Below, piece after piece: positions 54,698-64,000 of a DNA stretch of 64,000 nt (the first letter of the stretch is position 1; each line of letters opens with the position of its first letter). The notes below the pieces were generated by a model that was not told the origin of the DNA, did no database searches, and saw only the letters and a list, made by a program, of their open reading frames with translations. The stretch covers positions 33,508,066 to 33,572,065 of the forward strand of contig CM036765.1 in NCBI GenBank assembly GCA_020796225.1. Direction: 5' to 3'. Origin of the DNA: Arion vulgaris. Lineage: Eukaryota > Mollusca > Gastropoda > Stylommatophora > Arionidae. Position numbers and translations under genes: made by a program.

Positions 54698-54811
54698 TAT
54701 TTTTCATGTTTGTTGGCCTACACGCTCTGATATAACCAATAAAAGGTTCGCCTTAGGTTGAAAGGGGCGTGCCTCGGCTTAAAGAGGCTTTAACCCCTAC
54801 TTAACAAACAA
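54698..54811 (-). repeat. Unclassified ~112-bp structured element, copy 2
   Basis: The inverse of 43953-44064. Here the nested hairpin is stronger: AGGGG...CCCCT outside and GCCTC...GAGGC inside, with loop GGCTTAAA. A CCAAT-like block (ATAACCAATAAAAGG) is adjacent. Confidence 0.7.
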
Positions 54812-55154
54812 CCAGATCGTGAATGCCTGTTTGTGACATAAGAACATAAAGACCTTGATTCTTGTCTACCTCCAGGGCTAGAGTTGGCACCTCATTAAGC
54901 AAGCAAATATCGAAGGTCACACTATGTATTGCTGAGAAAACAGTCAGTATGGTGTCTTGTAAGACAACAACAAAATCATCGTGGTCAGTCAATGTCCATC
55001 CTCAGCAGAGAGTCCAATGACTGACCTACACAATGCGTCTCTTCTTCAAACTGTTCTCGTTTAGGTTGTCTTTGGTCTGTCCCTACTTCATCTTCTCTCG
55101 GGGTCCACTGCATTGCAGTTCTCGTGATGGTCTCTCGATCACTTCTAAGAATGT

Positions 55155-55335
55155 AGAGAGATGTGGGACGGATTAGCGAGAGATGTGGGCGGATTGGAGA
55201 GATGTGGACGGATTAGCGAGAGATGTGGGACGGATTAGCGAGAGATGTGGGACGGAGTAGCGAGAGATGTGGGACGGAGTAGCGAGAGATGTGGGACGGA
55301 GTAGCGAGAGATGTGGGACGGATTAGCGAGAGACA
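55155..55335. repeat. 22-bp minisatellite, about 8 copies
   Basis: The unit is GAGATGTGGGACGGAKTAGC plus GA. The first unit begins inside a LINE-like stretch. Confidence 0.9.
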
Positions 55336-55600
55336 TTTACAACAGATTAAATGGGTTGGACACCTGACAAGAATGCCCTGGTATCGCCTACCACAGAGAG
55401 CCACACAGAAAAAGTATAATGAGTAAAAAGCAAAGGAAGATCACGCAAAGATGGAGCGACGGCATCAAGAACAGCCTTACGAAAATGAATATCAGTTTAC
55501 AAAATGCCTTAAAACAAGCACATATAAGATCACTACGTCCCAACCCCTCGCCCCCAAACACTTCTATAAATAAGTAAATGATTGAAGAGAAGAAAAAGTT
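55320..55600 (+). mobile_element. LINE 3' tail fragment
   Basis: The frame resembles LQQIKWVGHLTRMPWYRLP, then a frameshifted RWSDGIKNSLTKMNISLQN block and ALKQAHIRSL. It ends beside an RGE-type tail. Confidence 0.7.
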
Positions 55601-55774
55601 ATGGTGCAAAAGTTCTGCTCATGACAAGCTATTGAGTGATATTTAGATCAATGTTCTGCAAAGTACCTACTACATAATGTCACAATATCCAGATATTATT
55701 CAGAATTAGAAGCTGGAAGTTAGGGTACATGCAAGTAGAAGACATATCAAACAGGTCAAAAGTGTCTTTAAACA

Positions 55775-55985
55775 AGGAGGCCTAAAAGCGAAAGATTGAC
55801 TTCTTTACACCAGGTTCCCCCATATGGCTCCGCCCCTCTCGTCAGTAATGGCAAACCACAAACTCGGTAGCTCCAGGAATAGTCTTATTGATCTTCGGAA
55901 AAAATGCACATGTGAACTGAACCGGATTCAAACCCACAGCTTTCAGAACACAAAGCAGACGTGTTAACCACTTCACCACAGAAAA
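55775..55985 (-). repeat. tRNA-derived SINE, family C
   Basis: On the minus strand it reads TCTGTGGTGAAGTGGTTAAC, then GTGGGTTTGAATCCGG, through to GGTGTAAAGAAGTCAATC. Confidence 0.82.
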
Positions 55986-55989
55986 CAAA

Positions 55990-56489
55990 CCCCAATCAAT
56001 AAATTGTGTGTGTCTATCAAGGGACACAAGAGCAATTCTTCTCATTATACGAATAAACAATGACTTATAATAGATTACATATACAGTTTGTCAGATCCTT
56101 CCGATAAAAATGCATTTAAAAACGTCAACCACAAAACAAGTCAGAATTTCAACACACAGAGCAACCTACATGTAAAATTTAGCAAGACAAAAAGACTTCT
56201 TTCAACATTATTGAGTTGTTATTGTTGGGGTATGTTGCAATAGTGTGGTATTTCAGCCACATGACTGCTTTTTATAAAACACGCCAAAAAAAATAAAGCA
56301 TTTAACAACTGCGAACATATTTATTTCCAAATAACCTGACTCGGCACTCTCGAAGATTTACCCTCTCGTTTTTAAAAGCAGAACACCCCCAATGTTTAAC
56401 GAGCTGCTAAAATAGTACTATATTTATAATGGCATACTTCAAGTTGTTGCATGTAAAGTAAGATATGCTGTGTTTGAGAGTACTAGACT

Positions 56490-56490
<1 letters not shown>
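55990..56490. other. No feature seen
   Basis: AT-rich sequence without a recognisable element. Confidence 0.45.

Positions 56491-56493
<3 letters not shown>

Positions 56494-56535
<42 letters not shown>
56494..56535. repeat. (GA)n microsatellite
   Basis: A pure AG run of about 40 bases. Confidence 0.95.
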
Positions 56536-56538
<3 letters not shown>

Positions 56539-56949
56539 GGAGGAGGGAAAAATGGAGAGATACCACAGATTTCTGAAGCATTGATTTTCAGATTTGCCTA
56601 AACGGTTAAAATTTCTTGAAATGGCGGTAAACAATTTGGTTAAAGACGACCATATTAGAAACTCGAGCAGGGTAAGAAGCATGAGAAGTGCATACAAATC
56701 TATACGTTCTACAGACTTGACGCTTGGAATGTCCACACATGCTCTCGTTTACCTACTCACACACTGGCACATCATGTAATCATTAAACTGCTAGAAGGTA
56801 TAAATATCGACCGTTAAGAAATTTAAAACAATTAAGATCACGGTCTGACAGCGCACAGCAGATGCAAGCATGTGCATTCTAATATAACCTTCCCCCGATA
56901 AATGTGGGAAGGGTAGGTGGGGGATACGTGTTTACTGGCAGCGACCTAT

Positions 56950-57690
56950 CACTTAATTAGGTTTGGTTACAGTAGGTTGCCTTGATTAGGTTTGGTTACA
57001 TGTTGCCTTGATTAGGTTTTGTTACAGGTTGCCTTGATTAGGTTTGGTTAAATGTTGCCTTGATTAGGTTTTGTTACAGGTTGCCTTGATTAGGTTTGGT
57101 TAAATGTTGCCTTGATTAGGTTTTGTTACAGGTTGCCTTTATTAGGTTTGGTTAAATGTTGCCTTGATTAGGTTTTGTTACAGGTTGCCTTGATTAGGTT
57201 TGGTTAAATGTTGCCTTGATTAGGTTTTGTTACAGGTTGCCTTGATTAGGTTTGGTTAAATGTTGCCTTGATTAGGTTTTGTTACAGGTTGCCTTTATTA
57301 GGTTTGGTTAAATGTTGCCTTGATTAGGTTTTGTTACAGGTTGCCTTGATTAGTGTTGGTTACAGGTTGCCTTGATTAGGTTTTGTTACAGTTGCCTTGA
57401 TTAGTGTTGGTTACAGGTTGCCTTGATTAGGTTAGATTACAGGTTGCCTTGATTAGGTTTGGTTACAGGTTGCCTTGATTAGGTTTGGTTACAGGTTGCC
57501 TTGATTAGTGTTGGTAACAGGTTGCCTTGATTAGGTTTAGTTATAGGTTGCCTTGATTAGGTTTGGTTACAGGTTGCCTTGATTAGGTTTGGTTACAGGT
57601 TGTCGTGATTAGTGTTGGTAACAGGTTGTCTTGATTAGTGTTGGTAATAGGTTGTCTTGATTAGGTTTGGTTACAGGTTGCCAACATAAT
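56950..57690. repeat. 26-bp minisatellite, about 28 copies
   Basis: The unit contains TTGCCTTGATTAGGTTTGGT. Between about 57000 and 57330 two sub-types, TTGTTACAGG and TGGTTAAATG, strictly alternate as a 52-bp dimer. Right-hand copies vary more. Confidence 0.92.
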
Positions 57691-57864
57691 CGCACCTCCT
57701 AGGCAAACGAGTATATTGCTTGTTATTTGTATGTTTGTTTTTATGTGTGTATTTCAAAACAAGTAAGAGGATTCCATGGAAGAGTTCTTAGACGAATAAT
57801 TCAGTAGATCTGGGAGGATAATATTAGCAATATAAGACTTTAAGCCAAAAACCTTTGTTTCGGA

Positions 57865-57975
57865 TGCGCTTGTCCTACACTAGTAGGGGCCTACGGGAGC
57901 ACAACGTTCTAATCGTTCTTGGCAAAGACTATTTATATATCACAACAAGAATGATCAAATTGTCGAGAAGAACGT
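57865..57975 (+). repeat. SINE family A, 3' part
   Basis: Contains TAGTAGGGGCCTACGGGAGC and GTTCTTGGCAAAGAC, then GAACG, aligned with the second half of family A. Confidence 0.6.
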
Positions 57976-58539
57976 TTCGCAAACCAACAACAAACATCAA
58001 ACTTGAAGAACTTACTGATCTGAAAGATATAAATAAACATATAGAGAAGAGACGACAGCGATGGATTAGATATGATCAAATTATGAGAAAACAAATGCAA
58101 GACATGCAATGCAGTAGACGCCACAGGGTCAGTGGGAAAATGGAGGCGTATGTGCACATGGTGAACTTTTGAAGCAGATTTCAAAGACATGCATAGGAAT
58201 AGGTTGGAGGTAGAACGATAGGGGAAAAAGGTCGAAGTAAGTGTATATTTGTTGTCTCCGCCTTATGTGCCTGAGGGCGCGAGGAGAACTGGTGATTACA
58301 AATAACCAGTACGCTACTGATATACAAGAATAGTATCTTAGAATAATCTTCCATTATGGATTATGCAACATACACTTGATAATTGAACAATTAGGAAGTA
58401 ATAGCAATCATAAAGTCACTGTGTGGACATACATCTAGGTGTGTGTATAATCACATGATGCAAGCTGAATGTGTGAAAAACACATAGAAACACTTGTTAG
58501 TTTTTCAGTTTACTGGTATTCAATAGCTGATGACTATTG

Positions 58540-58775
58540 AAGGTATAATGTAGATGATTATCAAGGCATAATGTAGGTGGGGGTAACAGAAAGAATACAG
58601 TAGTTGAAATATCGAAGGTATAATGTAGGTGTAATAACAGAAAGAATACAGTAGTTGAAATATCGAAGGTATAATGTAGGTGTGATAACAGAAAGAATAC
58701 AGTAGTTGAAATATCGAAGGTATAATGTAGGTGGGGGTAACAGAAAGAATACAGTAGTTGAAATATCGAAGGTAC
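58540..58775. repeat. 51-bp minisatellite, about 4.5 copies
   Basis: The unit contains AGAATACAGTAGTTGAAATA and TCGAAGGTATAATGTAGGTG. Confidence 0.9.
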
Positions 58776-58929
58776 TAACATATTCCAGTGGCAACGTATG
58801 TATGTAACGCATAAACATTTAACAAGACAGTGGAAAACATATATGAGCTTATGAATGTACATGTTACGGAAGAGTCATTCATATATCAATGACAGAGAAG
58901 AGAATAAATAGATATATCCAGAAAGAAAT

Positions 58930-59157
58930 CACAATTTGTTTTTAAAAAACTGGCTGTGCTACAAATAAGAAAGAGAAAATTGAAGTATTTTGGAAATATT
59001 AAAGAGACACGAAGGGTTGGAGAAGACCATTATAGAAGGATGCATTCAGGCAAAGAGGAGAAGAGGAAGACCACAGAGAAAATGGTTTCAGGAAGTAACT
59101 GATGAGTTGAGCGTGAGGGCTGCAGAGGCGGGACGCCCGGGCGGATATCTTGTCTAT

Positions 59158-59211
<54 letters not shown>

Positions 59212-59275
59212 TCCGAAAGACTGTTGGGGTGGCAAAGTTCTGCTCATGACAAGCTATTTAATGATAACGACTAAC
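58930..59275 (+). mobile_element. LINE 3' tail fragment with internal GA expansion
   Basis: The frame reads EILKRHEGLEKTIIEGCIQA, then KRRRGRPQRKWFQEVTDEL and AAEAGR. A (GA)n run (59159-59209) is embedded in the frame as RERERE. After it NSERLLGWQSSAHDKL resembles the usual LINE terminus, so the GA tract expanded inside a once-coding tail. Confidence 0.75.
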
Positions 59276-59552
59276 ATAAATATGTCACAAAAAGCTGTGC
59301 ACTGAGAAAAGAAGAGCACAGATGGGCATAACTAATTAATCTATTCAAATAATAACAAAAGATGACGCAGTTGATGTAAATGAGTGTCTAACGCCAGACA
59401 GGAATATATCAATACTGTTGTTGGATGTGCATCCCTGTCATGAGGTTATATATTGCGTGTTTGATGTGTTTGAATATCAATGGATAATAATTGTCAACGA
59501 TGTTTTGATTTGTTCACCACGGTAACGTTTTATCCAGAACTAAAGTGAAAGA

Positions 59553-59800
59553 GATTGATTGATTGATTGGAATATCATCATAGTACTTCGGTGAGTAAGC
59601 ATGTGTGCTCCTATATATTTATTACACAGGAAGATCTCAGCAGCAGTACACGAACTCCGTAGCACCGGCGAGGGTCCCAGGTGTAATTTAGAAGATGGTC
59701 AAAATATTTTGTAAGAATTATTTTTTTCCGAATGAATTTTTCCCAGGAAGCAGCTTTCCAGCCTGCTCTTCTCGATTTTGCACTGAGAATATGTTTGTTA
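59553..59800 (-). repeat. SINE family E copy
   Basis: On the plus strand it starts with a GATTGATTGATTGATTGG run, then AGGAAGATCTCAG and CGTAGCACCGGCGAGGGTCC. Confidence 0.8.
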
Positions 59801-59975
59801 TTTACCTGCTCAACTTGAACAAGGGAAATACGTTTTATAGTCCGTCTCCGATAGGACTATGAACGCGATCTCACCTACACTGAAATCATGGATCTCTGAA
59901 CTATATCCCGCTGGCTCTACGAAAGAGCAAACCGAGTAACTTTGGAACGAGAGACGAGCACATAACCTCTAGTTA

Positions 59976-62149
59976 TAGTCTGTCCATTAATTCGTGAGCA
60001 CGTTTGAAATTGATTTTCTCGAAAACTACCTGTTGGATCTCAGTGATTTTTTGCAAGCAGCCTTAGAATATCCATGACGCTAGAGAAATATATTTTGTCC
60101 AAGAAAATTTGATGTAGTTTGAAATATTTCTTCTTCAGGTTATATTAAAATCAACCTCACCGGATTGTACACAATAGTAACAGATTTACGGTACACAGAC
60201 GCGTTGTTCTAAAAATACATTATGGTAACATTGAAATATCGTGAGTTTCACGAATTCCCGTGCACCTAACCCAGTCGACTTTGAAAGCGGAAAGCATATG
60301 ACGTTATAATTTGGATACCGTTGTATAGTCATAGGTGTATCTTGCTATTTGTATGAAGCTATTGTATCATATTTGTTGGCTTATCAAAACTGACATTGAT
60401 ATCACATTCATAATGAAGTGCACATTTATAACAATGCAGAAGGTTACAGTTTTACTATACCAACACTTCCATAGGGAATCTAAGAGAGGTCATCTATATT
60501 GCGATATTCATAACCCTGAGAAACGAGCGCAACTGGCGCTTGGTCTGAATAGAGAATCCTTTTCCCGATGGATTAAACAGGACACAAAGTGCACTAATGT
60601 CAAACAAGGAAGGAAAAGAACAATTGACGACTTTGACATAGATGTCATAAGACGGGAGCTCTTGAAAATGTTTGCGACAAATCAACTTGTTACTCTCAGG
60701 AAACTGAAATTAAAACTGCAATCAGATTGCAGCATAGACATTTCTAAAAGTACTCTATGGAAAATTGTAAGAGCCGCCGGCTTCACCTTCAGAAAAACTA
60801 TAGGCGGCAGGAATATTATTTGTGAAAAGCCACATTTAATTGCTGCCCGAAATAAATACATGAGGCAGATCCGTGAGCGGCGGAGGCAAGGCTATGATAT
60901 TGTATATTTGGACGAATCCTGGGTCAATGCTCACCACACCAATGCTAAAGAATGGCAATCAGTAGACGGTGAACAGAAAAGAAAAATACCAAGCAGCAAA
61001 GGCCAGCGTATTATACTAACACATGCAGGAAGCAGTGAAGAAGGTCTTGTCCATGACGCTGGAATTATTTTCCAATCAAAAAGTACCGACGGTAGGACTA
61101 CCACACAGAAATGAATGGACATATTTTCAGGCACTGGATGGAGAAAGATCTACTTCCAATTCTAAACAGACCATCATGCTTGGTAATGGATAATGCATCC
61201 TATCACAACGCAGTATCAGCGGAAGACAAAGTACCAACGCATCAAATACAAAAGATCAAATTAGGACTTGGCTTGCTAAGGAAAATGTCAGCTTCGATGA
61301 TACATATTTGAAACCCGAGTTGTTGCACCTGGTGAGGATGACAAATAAGACAAAGGTGTTTCATATTGACAAAATCATTGCGGAATACGGCCACACGTCT
61401 TTGCGACTACCTCCATATCATGCTCACCTCAATCCGATAGAGCTTGTCTGGGCTAAAGTAAAAGGGCAAGTTGCCGAACAGAACAGGACGTTTAATATGT
61501 GTGATGTTGAAGTTCTGACACGTGAGTCCCTCTCAATGATACACATGCAGTTCTGGAAGAAGTGTGTTGAACATGTGCTCCGAGAGGAAGACGAGTACTG
61601 GCACTGAGATGGATTACAATTTGTCCAGCCAGTAACAATTATCAACCTCGTGGAATCGTCAGATTCGGGATGATACAAATCATATTTTGATTACAGACTG
61701 AGAAATAGCAACGTATACATTTCCATATCCAAATGCGTCTACCATCATACAATTTGTGGTGAAGTTAAGACACCCTGGGGTCTAATGGTGACCGAAGGGG
61801 AGGACTAACTGTTTCATATTGTATCCAAGTTCACGATTGCACATAAAGGGCAACACACTTAATTACTTGACCTATCAAGTTAATATGGAGATACACCTAT
61901 GAATAGAATTGACATGGACAAATTCTAGGGATACTGTAAAATCTAAAATTTGAGCCCCGTATTTGCAATTGTCATAAAAGATCAAAGGAATTCGCCGATG
62001 TGCAAAATCCGTAGCATCTATGGACTACTGGTTAGCTTTATTTTAGCGTCATGGATATTCTAAGGCTGCATGCAAAAATCACTGAGATCCAACAGGTAGT
62101 TTTCGAGAAAATCAATTTCAAACGTGCTCACGAATTAATGGACAGACTA
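59976..62149 (+). mobile_element. Long-spacing DDE (Tc1/mariner superfamily) transposon, near complete
   Basis: 2,174 bp flanked by TA. Terminal inverted repeats of about 113 bases start TAGTCTGTCCATTAATTCGT and differ at only a few positions. The transposase on the plus strand starts near 60335-60440, with a helix-turn-helix region around 60645-60795. Catalytic motifs: YLDESWVNAHH (Asp 60911), LVMDNASYHN (Asp 61189) and HLNPIELVW (Glu 61440). The last two lie about 83 residues apart once small indels are allowed for, far more than the 34-41 of ordinary Tc1/mariner. This resembles the DD82E (Sailor) group as I remember it. A one-base loss near 61094 and further indels near 61240 break the frame. 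Confidence 0.88.
60335..61607 (+). pseudogene. Transposase of the long-spacing DDE element, frameshifted
   Basis: Three overlapping frames cover one protein: 60335-61114 (DNA-binding part, first catalytic Asp), 61111-61250 (second Asp) and 61308-61607 (catalytic Glu, ending EVLTRESLSMIHMQFWKKC). The truncated copy at 25946-27467 keeps the G missing near 61094, so the lesions differ between copies. Confidence 0.85.
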
Positions 62150-62154
62150 TAATT

Positions 62155-62390
62155 GCATATCCTATACAGGACTTTGCGAATCAAGCCCAGCTTTTTAACG
62201 CTGTTGTGATTTTTCTAGATATTATTACGTTTAGTAGTTTGCCATTGATTTCTGAACGGGTGGTGCCATCGTCCTTTGTAAAAATCCACGCGAAACAATT
62301 TGCAACTAAACTGTCCGCAGCGTGATTCGAACTTAGAACGTTCGGGTTAATATACTGAGTCACTATCCCCTAAGCCACAGACATCACCAC
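62155..62390 (-). repeat. SINE family H copy
   Basis: On the minus strand it has GTCTGTGGCTTAGGGGATAG, box-B-like TTCGAATCACGC and CAGAAATCAATGGCAAACTA. It abuts the right end of the DDE transposon. Confidence 0.8.
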
Positions 62391-62747
62391 CTGACCTCTA
62401 CACCACATAAAATTGTGATATTGATCAGGTACGCAGGTTAGCTTTTACACCATAATGACATCCCCTAACACTTCGATAACTGATAGGTAATTCATGACTT
62501 ACTGTACAGGTTACTCTCAGAAATAAAATCAGTAAATCACGTACATCGCCACAGCTGCTTAAACTGATGAACGGACCAGAAAAATTGCTCATTTTCAAAA
62601 GAGAAGTTTCAGGAAGATATGACAGACCAGAACTATCAGGGAAAAACAGCAACGTTTGAGAAGTAGATGGCAAGAGAGAGAGTTGGACATGAAGAGATCG
62701 ACTATATGTGTAACTATTTTATCGTATGTACTTGCTGTACATGTCTC

Positions 62748-62998
62748 CTTCTTCTTCTTTGCGTTCGTTCTTTATGACCAATTTTAATCACTCTTTCTGA
62801 TAAGTTTGATCTTTGCCAAGAACGTGTATACGTTTCACATTGGTTTGGTAGGCCCCTAAACGCATAGACTTCTACACGTTTAGGACACGTGCATCCGATT
62901 TCAGCCAAACCTCCTTAATCGACTCCTAGGACATGCGTGGCAGATAACAGAGGTTCTATCCTTTACACCCCAAATTTGGGCACCGGTAACCACTCGGG
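62748..62998 (-). repeat. SINE family A copy
   Basis: Inverse of the other A copies. The head GCCCGAGTGGTTACCGGTGC at 62998 is a good tRNA A-box-like block. Confidence 0.82.
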
Positions 62999-63360
62999 CG
63001 TACATGTATAACTATTGTATCTTATGTACAGTACATCTATGACTATTCGATCGCTTGTACTGTTGACTGTGTTGATCCTCCAGAGAAGTATGAATTATCA
63101 CTCCATTTCCTAATCGATCACATTTCGTGGTAATGCTAATCTGAAATGTGATACCTACTCACTGACGGTCAATCATCTTAGGTTAAGTAAGCCGTTCATA
63201 GAAAACAGCCAATTAGTTGCGGGTGTTTTTAAATTCAGAAAGTTGACCGACAATAATACTAGATCTTGACACCCGACGGTGATGTCTGTGGGTGTGTGGG
63301 GTAGGAGAGGGGAGACGCTTATCTCACTTCCGAACGGGTTTTTTAATCAATTGTACTTCT
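62999..63360. other. No feature seen
   Basis: No repeat family or exon was recognised. Confidence 0.45.
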
Positions 63361-63428
63361 AGTGATCATAATCCACCCACACCACACAGTGATTATAATT
63401 CACTCACACCACACAGTGATTATAATCG
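63361..63428. repeat. 27-bp direct repeat, 2.5 copies
   Basis: The unit is AGTGATTATAATTCACTCAC plus ACCACAC. Confidence 0.85.
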
Positions 63429-63749
63429 TAGCAATATTTCTGCTTGTTATCAGTAGCCATGATATCAGTGTTTGTCTGTTGCTATGACAACATGGAAAGA
63501 CTTCTAAGATTACATATATCACGAGAACATTGGTTTCAAATCCAAAATAAAATATACGGGTATTTTAATGTTGACGGTACAAAATAAATATCACAACAAG
63601 TAGAGACATCGTTGACATAGATGCCTTTAAAAATCTCCAGTCGATTGCAAATCTTAAGGCTATCTTCTCCCCCAACCGCCCCCGACATATAGTATCTGTC
63701 GAGAACTGCCTATCAGTAATATTTTTCAAAGTGTTATTCTTTTCGTCGA

Positions 63750-63965
63750 GACCGACATCAAGTGAAACACTGTGAACACCAAGTGAAATATTAAAACAAG
63801 TTATCATCAAGTGAAACACTAAAACAAGTGAACACCATGCAGAACAATTAAACAAGTGAACACCACGTGAAACAATACAAGAAGTTAACACCAAGTAGAT
63901 TGTGTAATATGTAAGAGAATACACTACCACAAATGAAAACACAACATTTAACAAGCGAACACCTA
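63750..63965. repeat. Degenerate repeat of AAGTGAACACCA type
   Basis: Loose units around AACAAGTGAACACCA and AAGTGAAACACTAAA, with 25-30 base spacing. A minus-strand frame across it is a by-product. Confidence 0.65.
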
Positions 63966-64000
63966 CAGTGTAAAACTGAAATCTCTGTTGGTAGACAGAC

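Noticed and set aside
56950..57690. Interstitial telomere repeat
   Set aside because: TTAGGTTTGG resembles telomeric motifs, but the 26-bp unit is not a (TTAGG)n or (TTAGGG)n series.
62425..62673. A further upstream exon of the kinase on the minus strand
   Set aside because: An 82-codon frame exists, but nothing in it resembles PCTAIRE N-termini and I could not find a donor in a usable phase.
63565..63954. A 129-residue hydrophobic protein on the minus strand
   Set aside because: The N-terminal half is a translation of a loose AAGTGAACACCA repeat. No family match and no splice signals were seen.

Overview
This is animal nuclear DNA: AT-rich, mostly non-coding, with small exons bounded by GT-AG introns, dense tRNA-derived SINEs, decayed LINEs, several classes of TA- and TTAA-type DNA transposons, and many long minisatellites. 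The repeat mixture suggests an invertebrate, perhaps a lophotrochozoan such as a mollusc. That placement is inference; no marker in the window settles it.

One protein-coding gene is recognisable, on the minus strand, from about 51.0 kb down to a stop codon at 20,795. It is a PCTAIRE-type cyclin-dependent kinase (CDK16/17/18 family, closest by eye to CDK17). I could place 12 exons with consistent splice phases plus one tentative 5' exon. Together they give the pre-kinase RRSRRKSL segment, the PCTAIRE helix, [11 protein letters not shown], the T-loop and the family C-terminus ending RRQSMLF. The extreme N-terminus probably lies further upstream, possibly beyond the window. One exon (34,447-34,508) is a single base short and breaks the frame.

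Region 1-20 kb, downstream of the gene, holds SINEs, LINE relics (including a reverse transcriptase split by a foldback TTAA element at 6.1-6.7 kb), a pair of TA-type MITEs, and a 3.85 kb satellite of about 71 copies of a 54-bp unit (14.6-18.5 kb). Region 20.8-51 kb is the kinase gene; its introns carry a mariner element, a piggyBac-like deletion derivative, a 5'-truncated Tc1/mariner-superfamily element of the long-spacing DDE type, and minisatellites of 23, 33, 35, 36, 48, 50 and 93 bp units. Region 51-64 kb holds more minisatellites, SINEs and LINE tails, and a nearly complete 2.17 kb copy of the same long-spacing DDE transposon at 59,976-62,149.

Tandem arrays make up roughly a fifth of the window by my tally. 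I see no second cellular gene, no convincing standalone tRNA or rRNA gene, no CRISPR array and no operon-like structure. All functional calls rest on reading motifs by eye; no database search was possible.
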